A stretch of 64,000 bases of DNA. It comes from Streptomyces sp. ISL-43. GTDB taxonomy: Bacteria; Actinomycetota; Actinomycetes; Streptomycetales; Streptomycetaceae. The position numbers and the translations under genes were made by a program. The DNA is taken from contig NZ_JAGGOT010000073.1 of assembly GCF_018614195.1 (NCBI RefSeq), positions 26,925 through 90,924 on the forward strand, in the 5' to 3' direction. The notes beneath the pieces are model-generated. The model made no database searches. It was not told the origin of the DNA and saw nothing but the letters and a program-made list of their open reading frames with translations. Each line of letters opens with the position of its first letter. The first letter of the stretch is position 1. Shown here piece by piece: positions 42,046-52,814 of this stretch.

Positions 42046-42924
42046 ATGCATTCCGATACCGCGTCGGCGAGGACCCCGGCGTCGACGACGGCAGGCGCCA
42101 CCCCCACCGCGCCCACCGCCCCCACATGGGACCCGCAGCAGTACCTCCGGCACGCCGGCCACCGAGCCCGGCCCTTCCTCGACCTCCTCGGCCGCATAGC
42201 CGAACTCCCCACCAGTCCCGCCCGCATCGCCGACCTCGGCTGCGGCCCCGGCAACGTCACCGCCCTCCTCACCGAGCGCTGGCCCGAAGCCCGCATCACC
42301 GGATACGACCTTTCCCCGGAGATGCTCCACCGCGCGAGCACCGAGCACGCCGGCCCCACCCCGGGCGGCGGCTTCCTCGACTTCCACCGTGCCGACCTCG
42401 CCGACTGGCTCCCCGAGGAGCCCTACGACCTGATCGTCTCCAACGCCGCCTTCCAGTGGGTCCCCGGCCATGCGGGCTCCTTCGCCGCCTGGATCAACGG
42501 ACTGCGCCCCGGCGGCACCTTCGCCTTCCAGATCCCCGGGAACTTCGGCGCACCCAGCCACCGGATCCTCGCCGACCTGTGCGACAGCCCGCGCTGGCGG
42601 GGCAGGCTCGCCGGACACGGGGCGCGCTACATCCACATCCTCGAACCCGACGGCTACCTCGAGCGGTTCACCGAGCTCGGCTGCGCCGCCGACGTCTGGG
42701 AGACCACCTACCACCAGCTGCTCGAAGGCCCCGACCCGGTCCTGGACTGGGTCAAGGGCACCGCGCTGCGGCCCGTCCTCACCGCGCTCGGCGACGACCA
42801 CGAAGCCGAGTCCGCCTTCATCACCGAATACCGCACCCTGCTGCGCGAGGTCTACCCGCCTGGGCCGCGCGGCACCGCCTTCCCCTTCCGCCGCATCTTC
42901 GCCGTCGCACGCAAGGAGGCCTGA
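42046..42924 (+). CDS. tam: Trans-aconitate 2-methyltransferase
   Basis: The 292-residue SAM methyltransferase has the SAM-binding IADLGCGPGNVTALL, the acidic ITGYDLSPEML, and NAAFQWVPGHAGSFAAW. Tam methylates trans-aconitate, an inhibitor of aconitase, relieving a block in the TCA cycle. The first 25 residues are an Ala/Thr/Pro-rich extension. The ATG follows a perfect AAGGAGG. It is controlled from the operator region shared with tamR. Confidence 0.9.
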   Translation: MHSDTASARTPASTTAGATPTAPTAPTWDPQQYLRHAGHRARPFLDLLGRIAELPTSPARIADLGCGPGNVTALLTERWPEARITGYDLSPEMLHRASTEHAGPTPGGGFLDFHRADLADWLPEEPYDLIVSNAAFQWVPGHAGSFAAWINGLRPGGTFAFQIPGNFGAPSHRILADLCDSPRWRGRLAGHGARYIHILEPDGYLERFTELGCAADVWETTYHQLLEGPDPVLDWVKGTALRPVLTALGDDHEAESAFITEYRTLLREVYPPGPRGTAFPFRRIFAVARKEA

Positions 42925-42926
42925 CC

Positions 42927-43319
42927 GTGCTCGCAGCGGTCGACCACGTCCAGCTCGCCGCGCCGCCCGGCTCGGAGGACCGGCTCCGCGCCTACTACAC
43001 CGGCGTCCTCGGCATGACCGAGATCCCCAAGCCGCCGGTGCTCGCGGCGCGCGGCGGCTGCTGGTTCGCCGCCGGACCCGTACAGCTCCACCTCGGCGTG
43101 GAGGAGGACTTCCGCCCCGCCCGCAAGGCACACCCGGGTCTCAGGGTCACCGCCATCGAGGCCTACGCGAAAAGACTGGAGGAGCGGGGCGCCGAGGTCG
43201 TCTGGGACGACAACCTGCCGGGGCACCGCCGCTTCTACTCCGAGGACCCCGTCGGCAACAGGATCGAATTCTTGGAGCGGTACGGCTCGGAGCGGCACGG
43301 CCCGGAGCCCGTGGGCTGA
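42927..43319 (+). CDS. VOC (glyoxalase/bleomycin-resistance fold) family protein
   Basis: The 130-residue protein starts 2 nt after the tam stop at a GTG with AAGGAGG upstream. It has the two beta-alpha-beta-beta-beta modules of the VOC fold: VDHVQLAAPPGSEDRLRAYYTGVLGM and WFAAGPVQLHLGVEED, then RFYSEDPVGNRIEFLE. His and Glu positions suit a metal site. Its reaction is unknown; co-translation with tam links it to the same response. Confidence 0.85.
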   Translation: MLAAVDHVQLAAPPGSEDRLRAYYTGVLGMTEIPKPPVLAARGGCWFAAGPVQLHLGVEEDFRPARKAHPGLRVTAIEAYAKRLEERGAEVVWDDNLPGHRRFYSEDPVGNRIEFLERYGSERHGPEPVG

Positions 43320-43334
43320 CCGGCGGCGTACACG

Positions 43335-43378
43335 CGACGGCGCCCCGCCACCGGATCTCCGGTGACGGGGCGCCGTCG
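43335..43378. terminator. Strong bidirectional terminator
   Basis: CGACGGCGCCCCG and CGGGGCGCCGTCG form a 13-bp outer stem, and CACCGG/CCGGTG continue it inward after a single unpaired base. It separates the convergent VOC and TetR genes. Confidence 0.85.
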
Positions 43379-43415
43379 CACCTCCGGCCCGTACGGGACT
43401 CCCGTACGCGCGGGC

Positions 43416-44090
43416 TCAGCTCTTGCGGTGGCCCACCAGCCGCGGCTTCGCCTCCAGGTTCTCCAGCCCGTGCCAGGCCAGATTCACCAGATGCGCCGCC
43501 ACCTCCGCCTTCTTCGGGCGGCGCGTCTCCAGCCACCACTGCCCGGTCAGCGCCACCATGCCCACCAGCGCCTGCGCGTACAGCGGGGCCAGTTTCGGGT
43601 CGAAGCCGCGGGCCTTGAACTCCAGGCCGAGGATGTCCTCGACCTGCGTGGCGATGTCACTGATCAGCGAGGCGAACGTGCCCGTCGACTGGGCCACCGG
43701 GGAATCCCGCACCAGGATCCGGAAACCGTCCGTGTAGTTCTCGATGTAGTCCAGCAGCGCGAACGCCGCCTGCTCCAGCAGCTCCCGCGGATGACCGGCC
43801 GTCAGCGCGCCCGTCACCCCGTCCAGCAGCTGGCGCATCTCCCGGTCGACGACGACCGCGTACAGGCCCTCCTTGCCGCCGAAGTGCTCGTACACCACCG
43901 GCTTGGAGACCCCGGCCTTCGCCGCGATCTCCTCCACCGACGTGCCTTCGAAGCCCTTCTCGGCGAACAGGATGCGGCCGATGTCCAGCAGTTGCTGGCG
44001 CCGCTCGGCGCCCGTCATCCGGACCCGGCGGCCACGCCGGGGCTTGTCGCTGCTGGAACTGCTGCCGTCGATCGCCACGCCCCCCATCAT
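43416..44090 (-). CDS. TetR-family regulator next to desaturase
   Basis: The 224-residue protein has the TetR HTH (TSVEEIAAKAGVSKPVVYEHFGGKEGLYAVV) after a Ser/Arg-rich N-terminus. The ATG overlaps the desaturase stop (ATGA), so the two are co-translated and probably functionally tied. Regulators of fatty-acid desaturation in this position are known in actinobacteria. Its ligand is likely an acyl-CoA or fatty acid, by inference. Confidence 0.87.
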   Translation of the reverse strand: MMGGVAIDGSSSSSDKPRRGRRVRMTGAERRQQLLDIGRILFAEKGFEGTSVEEIAAKAGVSKPVVYEHFGGKEGLYAVVVDREMRQLLDGVTGALTAGHPRELLEQAAFALLDYIENYTDGFRILVRDSPVAQSTGTFASLISDIATQVEDILGLEFKARGFDPKLAPLYAQALVGMVALTGQWWLETRRPKKAEVAAHLVNLAWHGLENLEAKPRLVGHRKS

Positions 44091-45067
44091 GCCGCGTTCG
44101 ACGCTTCTTCCTTGCGTCGGGCGTCGATGCGGGCCTCGGACGGCCAGCGCACGTCAGACGCCCATCCCAGCTGTTCGAACCAGCGGATCAGCCGGGCGCT
44201 GGAGTCGACCTGGCCGCGCAGCACGCCGTGCCGGGCCGAGGTCGGGTCGGCGTGGTGCAGGTTGTGCCAGGACTCGCCGCACGACAGCACCGCCAGCCAC
44301 CACACGTTGCCCGAACGGTCACGCGACTTGAAGGGGCGCTTGCCCACCGCGTGGCAGATCGAGTTGATCGACCACGTCACGTGGTGCAGCAGCGCGACCC
44401 GGACCAGCGAGCCCCAGAAGAAGGCCGTGAACGCCCCCCACCAGGACATCGTCACCAGACCGCCCACCAGCGGCGGGAGTGCCAGCGAGAACATCGTCCA
44501 GAAGATGAAGTCGCGCGAGATCCGCCGGATCGCCGGATCCTTGATCAGGTCCGGGGCGTACTTCGCCTGATCGGTCTGCTCCTCGTCGAAGAGCCAGCCG
44601 ATGTGCGCCCACCACAAGCCCTTCATCAGCGCCGGGAGCGTCTCGCCGAACCGCCACGGCGAATGCGGGTCGCCCTCGTGGTCGGAGTACTTGTGGTGCT
44701 TGCGGTGATCGGCCACCCAGCGCACCAGCGGACCCTCCACCGCCATCGACCCCATGATCGCCAGCGCGATCCGCAGCGGCCGCTTCGCCTTGAAGGAACC
44801 GTGCGTGAAGTACCGGTGGAAGCCGATCGTGATGCCGTGGCAGGCCAGGAAGTACATGAACACCATCAGGCCCACGTCCAACCAGCTCACCCCCCAGCCC
44901 CAGGCCAGCGGAATCGCGGCCAGCAGCGCGAGGAAGGGGACGGTGATGAACAGCAGCAGCGCGATCTGCTCGACGGACCGCTTGCTCTCACCGCCCAGGG
45001 TCGCAGACGGAACGGACGCGTCGGAAGACGCCGAGGCGTCCTCGATCACGTCGGGACTGATGGTCAT
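44087..45067 (-). CDS. Acyl-CoA desaturase (delta-9 type)
   Basis: The 326-residue membrane protein has the three histidine boxes HRYFTH, HRKHH and HNLHH and four main membrane helices (IALLLFITVPFLALLAAIPL and others). It uses a di-iron centre to introduce a double bond into acyl chains. The ATG at 45067 has AGGGGA upstream. It is the first gene of an operon with the TetR regulator; a palindrome lies 67 nt upstream. Confidence 0.92.
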   Translation of the reverse strand: MTISPDVIEDASASSDASVPSATLGGESKRSVEQIALLLFITVPFLALLAAIPLAWGWGVSWLDVGLMVFMYFLACHGITIGFHRYFTHGSFKAKRPLRIALAIMGSMAVEGPLVRWVADHRKHHKYSDHEGDPHSPWRFGETLPALMKGLWWAHIGWLFDEEQTDQAKYAPDLIKDPAIRRISRDFIFWTMFSLALPPLVGGLVTMSWWGAFTAFFWGSLVRVALLHHVTWSINSICHAVGKRPFKSRDRSGNVWWLAVLSCGESWHNLHHADPTSARHGVLRGQVDSSARLIRWFEQLGWASDVRWPSEARIDARRKEEASNAA

Positions 45068-45473
45068 GGGTGTCCCCTGAGGGTGAGGGTGTCGGCAGGC
45101 GCGCCGTCCGGCCACGCTCCCTACGGACGCGTAACCTACGGCAACGTAAGTATGGCAAAGGTCCCGCACGCGGCAAGAGGAGCGCGCCCGCCACCGTGTC
45201 CCGCGCCCCGCGCGCACGGGTCCGCCGGCCCGACCGCCGGCACGGGCCGTCCCGCCAGGTGACACACCGGCCGGGGCACGAGGACGGGCCACCTATCCTG
45301 GTCTCGTCGGACAGCGCGGTCCGCACGGGCAGCCCGAGCTGCGCACCAGCGGGAATCCCTCCCCGGCCACCTCCCAGCCGTAGCCGGCGAGGAGAGCCGG
45401 AGGGGCCTCATTCCGCGCGCAAACCGGAGCCCACCTCCCAGTAGCGCTCGAAACACTGCAAGGAGCCGCACCT
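45068..45473. other. Divergent control region of desaturase and ppc
   Basis: The 406-nt interval contains the desaturase operator (45134-45151) and the ppc ribosome site AAGGAG. A GC-rich segment near 45360-45410 (CCACCTCCCAGCCGTAGCCGG) resembles one in the ispE-acyltransferase spacer near 31140 (CACCTCCCAGCGGTAGCCGG). No gene is supported. Confidence 0.5.
45134..45151. promoter_or_regulatory. Candidate operator for the desaturase TetR regulator
   Basis: ACCTACG-GCAA-CGTAAGT is an inverted repeat with 6 of 7 matching pairs. It is the most AT-containing part of the interval and lies where the desaturase promoter is expected. The cognate regulator is assumed to be the TetR protein of the same operon. 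Confidence 0.45.
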
Positions 45474-48242
<2,769 letters not shown>

Positions 48243-48256
48243 GTCCCCGCGCCACA

Positions 48257-48302
48257 CGAGAGAGGGGCCCGCGCACCGGACGGTGCGCGGGCCCCTCTCT
48301 CG
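48257..48302. terminator. ppc terminator
   Basis: A perfect stem of about 20 bp (CGAGAGAGGGGCCCGCGCAC with its complement) and a loop of a few bases end ppc and may also serve the convergent pth gene. Confidence 0.9.
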
Positions 48303-48334
48303 TCGGCTGTTGGCCGCGTCGGCTGTTGGCCGCG
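48303..48334. repeat. 16-bp tandem repeat at the pth 3' end
   Basis: TCGGCTGTTGGCCGCG occurs twice in tandem directly beyond the pth stop, and the pth end itself (TCAGCTGTTG) starts a third related copy. It appears to be local duplication of the gene end. Confidence 0.75.
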
Positions 48335-48925
48335 TCAGCTGTTGTACGTGGACTGCGCGCGCTCCAGACCTTCCTGGATCAGGCACTCCACGGCGTCCGC
48401 CGACCGGTCCACGAACCAGTCCAGCTCCTTGCGCTCCGTAGAGGAGAAGTCCTTCAGCACGAAGTCCGCGACCTGCATCCGGCCGGGCGGGCGCCCGATG
48501 CCGCAGCGGACCCGGTGGTAGTCCGGGCCCATGGCCTTCGTCATCGACTTCAGACCGTTGTGGCCGTTGTCCCCGCCGCCCAGCTTCAGGCGCAGCGTCG
48601 GATAGTCGATGTCCAGCTCGTCGTGGACCGCCACGATCCGCTCCAGCGGCACCTTGTAGAAGTCCCTGAGCGCCGTCACCGGACCGCCGGACAGGTTCAT
48701 GAAGGACATGGGCTTGGCCAGCACCACCCGCCGGTTCGCCGGCCCCGGCGGACCCATGCGGCCCTCGACCACCTGCGCGCGGGCCTTGTGCGCCTTGAAC
48801 TTGCCGCGCATCCGCTCCGCCAGCAGGTCGGCCACCATGAAACCGATGTTGTGGCGGTTGCCCGCGTACTCCGCCCCCGGATTCCCGAGGCCCACGATCA
48901 GCCAGGGCGCCGCGTCGTCCGACAT
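48335..48925 (-). CDS. pth: Peptidyl-tRNA hydrolase
   Basis: The 196-residue protein has VGLGNPGAEYAGNRHNIGF with the catalytic His, KPMSFMNLSG, HDELDIDYPTLRLKLGGGDNGHNG, and RCGIGRPPG. It frees tRNA from stalled peptidyl-tRNAs. The ATG at 48925 follows AAGGAG; longer upstream frames are rejected. It lies downstream of rplY with a hairpin between them. Confidence 0.95.
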   Translation of the reverse strand: MSDDAAPWLIVGLGNPGAEYAGNRHNIGFMVADLLAERMRGKFKAHKARAQVVEGRMGPPGPANRRVVLAKPMSFMNLSGGPVTALRDFYKVPLERIVAVHDELDIDYPTLRLKLGGGDNGHNGLKSMTKAMGPDYHRVRCGIGRPPGRMQVADFVLKDFSSTERKELDWFVDRSADAVECLIQEGLERAQSTYNS

Positions 48926-48945
48926 CAAAAGCTCCTTATACGAAG

Positions 48946-48986
48946 ACGACCGCCGTCCCGCTCCAGTGGAGCCGGACGGCGGTCGT
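48946..48986 (-). terminator. Hairpin between rplY and pth
   Basis: ACGACCGCCGTCC and GGACGGCGGTCGT form a 13-bp stem with an inner GGCTCCA/TGGAGC pairing. It probably limits read-through from rplY into pth. Confidence 0.75.
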
Positions 48987-49016
48987 TCAGCAAGTGCTGA
49001 GGGGGAGAGGTGAGGC

Positions 49017-49598
49017 TCAGGCCTCGGTGCCCGCAGCGTCGGCGGCCGGCTCCTCCGCCTGCGCACCGATGACCTGCAGGACGGCGATGTCGCCGTCGAC
49101 GGCCAGGGTGGTGCCCGCCGGGAGGACCAGGTCCTTGGCGTGGATGGTGGTACCGGCCTCGAGGCCCGCGATCGAGACGGTGACCTCGGTCGGGATGTGG
49201 GTGGCCTCGGCCTCGACGGAGATGGTGTTCTGGAGGGTCTCCAGCATGTTGCCGCCCGCGGCCAGCTCGCCCTCGGTGACGATCGCGACGTCGACGGTGA
49301 CCTTCTCGCCCTTCTTGACGATCAGGAAGTCGACGTGGGAGATCGAGCGCTTCAGGGGGTGCTTCTGCACGGCCTTCGGGATGACCAGCTCGGTGCCGCC
49401 GCCCGCGATGTCCAGGGAGAGCAGGACGTTCGGGGTGCGAAGCGCCAGCTGCAGGGCGTGGGCGTCGACGTTGACGTGCTTCGGGGCGGTGCCGTGGCCG
49501 TAGATGACCGCGGGGGTCAGGGCGTCACGACGCGCCTGGCGGGCGGAGCCCTTGCCGAAGTTTTCGCGGACCTGCGCGGCAAGCTTGATCTCGGACAT
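49017..49598 (-). CDS. rplY: 50S ribosomal protein L25/general stress protein Ctc
   Basis: The 193-residue long form of L25 has the 5S-rRNA-binding domain (IKLAAQVRENFGKGSARQARR, PAVIYGHG) and the C-terminal TL5 domain (VDFLIVKKGEKVTVDVAIV). An Ala/Glu-rich tail follows. The ATG at 49598 has GAGGAGTGA upstream. L25-Ctc is a structural and stress-related ribosomal protein. The order glmU-prs-rplY-pth is conserved in Streptomyces. Confidence 0.95.
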   Translation of the reverse strand: MSEIKLAAQVRENFGKGSARQARRDALTPAVIYGHGTAPKHVNVDAHALQLALRTPNVLLSLDIAGGGTELVIPKAVQKHPLKRSISHVDFLIVKKGEKVTVDVAIVTEGELAAGGNMLETLQNTISVEAEATHIPTEVTVSIAGLEAGTTIHAKDLVLPAGTTLAVDGDIAVLQVIGAQAEEPAADAAGTEA

Positions 49599-49704
49599 GC
49601 TCACTCCTCGTGGGGTGACGGAAAAATGGACGACAGTCACCCGGCCGGAACACGGCCTGCTACGAAGAGCGCGTCGATAACGGAGCATCCACACCCGTGA
49701 AAAC

Positions 49705-49763
49705 GGGTACGGCCTCCCTCGCCGAGCAACTCATGGAGTGTACCCGGCGGGGAGGCCGTACCC
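49705..49763 (-). terminator. prs terminator
   Basis: GGGTACGGCCTCCC and GGGAGGCCGTACCC form a perfect 14-bp stem; on the minus strand it is followed by GTTTTC. It lies between prs and rplY. Confidence 0.8.
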
Positions 49764-49792
49764 AAAAAGGATCTAGCGCGCTACCGCGTCTG

Positions 49793-50770
49793 CTACTGCT
49801 GCTCTTCGAAGAGGCTGGTGACCGAGCCGTCCTCGAAGACCTCGCGCACCGCGCGGGCGATCATCGGGGCGATCGAGAGCACCGTGATCTTGTCGAGCTC
49901 CAGGTCGGACGGGTCCGGCAGGGTGTTCGTGAACACGAACTCGCTGACCTTGGAGTTCTTCAGGCGGTCGGCCGCAGGGCCCGACAGGATGCCGTGCGTG
50001 GCCGTCACGATGACGTCCTCCGCGCCGTGCGCGAAGAGCGCGTCGGCGGCGGCGCAGATGGTGCCACCTGTGTCGATCATGTCGTCGACCAGGACGCAGA
50101 CGCGGCCCTTGACCTCACCGACGACCTCGTGGACGGTCACCTGGTTGGCGACGTCCTTGTCACGGCGCTTGTGCACGATGGCCAGCGGCGCGTCCAGGCG
50201 GTCGCACCAGCGGTCGGCCACGCGCACGCGGCCGGCGTCCGGGGAGACGATCGTCAGCTTCGAGCGGTCGACCTTGGCGCCGACGTAGTCCGCGAGGACC
50301 GACAGGGCCGAAAGGTGGTCGACCGGGCCGTCGAAGAAGCCCTGGATCTGGTCCGTGTGCAGATCGACCGTCAGGATGCGGTCCGCACCGGCGGTCTTCA
50401 GCAGGTCCGCGACCAGACGGGCCGAGATCGGCTCGCGACCCTTGTGCTTCTTGTCCTGGCGGGCGTACCCGTAGGACGGGACGATCACGGTGATGGAGCG
50501 TGCCGACGCGCGCTTGAGCGCGTCGATCATGATCAGCTGCTCCATGATCCACTTGTTGATCGGAGCCGTGTGGCTCTGGATCAGGAAGCAGTCCGCGCCA
50601 CGAGCAGACTCCTGGAAGCGGACGTAGATCTCGCCGTTCGCGAAGTCGAAAGCCTTGGTCGGCACGAGGCCGACACCGAGCTGGTGCGCGACCTCCTCGG
50701 CCAGCTCGGGGTGGGCGCGGCCGGAGAAGAGCATCAGCTTCTTCTCGCCGGTCGTCTTGATCCCGGTCAC
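49793..50770 (-). CDS. prs: Ribose-phosphate pyrophosphokinase
   Basis: The 325-residue class I PRPP synthetase has FANGEIYVRFQESARG, the ATP flexible loop PSYGYARQDKKHKGREPISA, DLHTDQIQGFFD, and the PRPP motif VLVDDMIDTGGT. It makes PRPP for nucleotide, His and Trp synthesis. The GTG start is fixed by homology. It lies 133 nt downstream of glmU. Confidence 0.96.
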   Translation of the reverse strand: MTGIKTTGEKKLMLFSGRAHPELAEEVAHQLGVGLVPTKAFDFANGEIYVRFQESARGADCFLIQSHTAPINKWIMEQLIMIDALKRASARSITVIVPSYGYARQDKKHKGREPISARLVADLLKTAGADRILTVDLHTDQIQGFFDGPVDHLSALSVLADYVGAKVDRSKLTIVSPDAGRVRVADRWCDRLDAPLAIVHKRRDKDVANQVTVHEVVGEVKGRVCVLVDDMIDTGGTICAAADALFAHGAEDVIVTATHGILSGPAADRLKNSKVSEFVFTNTLPDPSDLELDKITVLSIAPMIARAVREVFEDGSVTSLFEEQQ

Positions 50771-50903
50771 AGCACTGTCTCCTCAGACGTGGGAAAGCTG
50801 CTCGCCCCCATGTGCGTCCGTCCCGCACACGGTGAGCCAGCCGAATTGCGTGCACCTATCACGGTACGCCGTCTCGGGCGTAGCCGTTTCCGGTCAGTTC
50901 ACC

Positions 50904-52352
50904 TCAGCGTTCGCCGGAGTCCTCGTCGACCGCCGACTGAGCCGCTGTAGCGGCGGCACTTCCCGGACGCTTGCGGGCCACCCAGCCCTCGATATTCCGC
51001 TGCTGGCCACGGGCCACGGCCAGTGCGCCGGGCGGCACGTCCTTCGTGATCACGGACCCGGCGGCCGTGTAGGCGCCGTCCCCGATGGTGACGGGAGCCA
51101 CAAACATGTTGTCCGAACCCGTCTTGCAGTGTGAGCCGACGGTCGTGTGGTGCTTGTGCTCACCGTCGTAGTTCACGAACACGCTGGCCGCGCCGATGTT
51201 CGTGTACTCGCCGATCGTCGCGTCGCCGACGTACGAGAGGTGCGGGACCTTGGTGCCCTCGCCGATCGTGGCGTTCTTCATCTCCACGTACGTGCCGGCC
51301 TTGGCCTTGGCGCCCAGGTTCGTGCCCGGACGCAGGTACGCGAAGGGGCCGACGGTCGCCGACTCGCCGACGACGGCGGTGTCCGCCACGGTGTTGTCCA
51401 CCCGGGCGCGCGCACCGACGTACGTGTCCTTCAGGCGGGTGTTGGGGCCGACCTCGGCCTCCTCGGCGATGTGCGTCGTGCCGAGGAGCTGGGTGCCGGG
51501 GTGGACGATCGCGTCTTGGCCGAAAGTCACCGTCACGTCGACGAGCGTGCTCGCCGGGTCGACGATCGTCACGCCGGCGAGCATGGCGCTCTCCAACAGG
51601 CGCGCGTTCAGCAGCGCGCGGGCCTCGGCGAGCTGGACCCGGTTGTTGATCCCGAGGATCTGCCGGTGGTCCGCGCCCACGGCCGCGCCGACGCGGTGGC
51701 CGGCCTCGCGCAGGATGCCGAGCACGTCGGTGAGGTACTCCTCGCCCTGGCTGTTGTCGGTGCGGACCTTGCCGAGCGCGTCCGCGAGCAGGGCGCCGTC
51801 GAAGGCGAACACCCCGGAGTTGATCTCGCGGATCGCGCGCTGGGCGTCGGTGGCGTCCTTGTGCTCCACGATGGCGGTGACCGCGCCGGTGACCTCGTCG
51901 CGGACGATGCGGCCGTAGCCGGTGGAGTCCGGCACCTCGGCGGTCAGCACGGTGACGGCGTTGCCGTCGGCCTCGTGCGTCGCGGTCAGCGCGGCCAGGG
52001 TCTCGCCGGTCAGCAGCGGGGTGTCGCCGCAGACGACGACCACGGTCCCGGCCGGCCGGTCGCCGAGCTCTTCGAGGGCCATCCGGACGGCGTGCCCGGT
52101 GCCGTTCTGCTCGTACTGGACCGCGGTGCGGACGTCGGCGTCGATGGCGGCGAGGTGCGCGGTGACCTGCTCGCGGGCGTGCCCGACGACGACGACGAGG
52201 TGCGCGGGGTCCAGTTCGCGGGAGGCGGCGACGACGTGACCGACGAGCGAGCGCCCGCTGATCTCGTGCAGAACCTTGGGTGTGGCCGACTTCATGCGGG
52301 TGCCTTCACCCGCTGCGAGTACGACGACGGCTGCCGGGCGGTTGGCGCTCAC
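50904..52352 (-). CDS. glmU: Bifunctional UDP-GlcNAc pyrophosphorylase/GlcN-1-P acetyltransferase
   Basis: The 482-residue protein has an N-terminal nucleotidyltransferase domain (VVVLAAGEGTRMKSATPK, VVCGDTPLLT) and a C-terminal left-handed beta-helix of hexapeptide repeats (TKVPHLSYVGDATIGEYTNI, GSVITKDVPPGALA). It makes UDP-GlcNAc for peptidoglycan. A basic tail follows the helix. The GTG start matches the family; tRNA-Gln lies 111 nt upstream on the same strand. Confidence 0.96.
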   Translation of the reverse strand: MSANRPAAVVVLAAGEGTRMKSATPKVLHEISGRSLVGHVVAASRELDPAHLVVVVGHAREQVTAHLAAIDADVRTAVQYEQNGTGHAVRMALEELGDRPAGTVVVVCGDTPLLTGETLAALTATHEADGNAVTVLTAEVPDSTGYGRIVRDEVTGAVTAIVEHKDATDAQRAIREINSGVFAFDGALLADALGKVRTDNSQGEEYLTDVLGILREAGHRVGAAVGADHRQILGINNRVQLAEARALLNARLLESAMLAGVTIVDPASTLVDVTVTFGQDAIVHPGTQLLGTTHIAEEAEVGPNTRLKDTYVGARARVDNTVADTAVVGESATVGPFAYLRPGTNLGAKAKAGTYVEMKNATIGEGTKVPHLSYVGDATIGEYTNIGAASVFVNYDGEHKHHTTVGSHCKTGSDNMFVAPVTIGDGAYTAAGSVITKDVPPGALAVARGQQRNIEGWVARKRPGSAAATAAQSAVDEDSGER

Positions 52353-52462
52353 GGGTGTGCCCTTCGGCTTCGGGTGGTGGACCCGTGAAGGATACCGGTG
52401 GGCCGGGCCCCGGAAACGAGGCCGGGTCCCGACCGAAATGGTCAGGACCCGAGCGTGCGGAG

Positions 52463-52534
52463 CTCCCCTGTCAGGACTCGAACCCGAACATAAGGCACCA
52501 AAAGCCTCAGTGCTGCCAATTACACCACAGGGGA
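52463..52534 (-). tRNA. tRNA-Gln (anticodon UUG)
   Basis: On the minus strand the sequence folds into a standard 72-nt cloverleaf: acceptor TCCCCTG with CAGGGGA, anticodon arm GAGGC-TTTTGGT-GCCTT (anticodon TTG), and T-arm with GGTTCGAGTCC. CCA is not encoded. It precedes glmU, as in other streptomycetes. Confidence 0.93.
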
Positions 52535-52814
52535 TTACATATCAACCAAATCAGACATTACGTCCTCATGGTTGGTTCGACGGCTCCTACTATGCCGCAC
52601 CAGGCGCCTTCGGTGCGACGGTACAAATCGGAGCCCTTGAGGGCACGCACCGTCGGGCAACCCCGGTGCGTGTCGGCCACGTTGTCGCCCATGCCGTCCG
52701 GAATGCGGGATTCCGGCCCTGGGTGCCGGGCTGATCGTCCGTACGTGCGATTACCAGCGGTTTGCGGGAATTACGGTCGCCCTTGTGCCGGGGGCTCTGC
52801 GTACGCTGGTCCGC

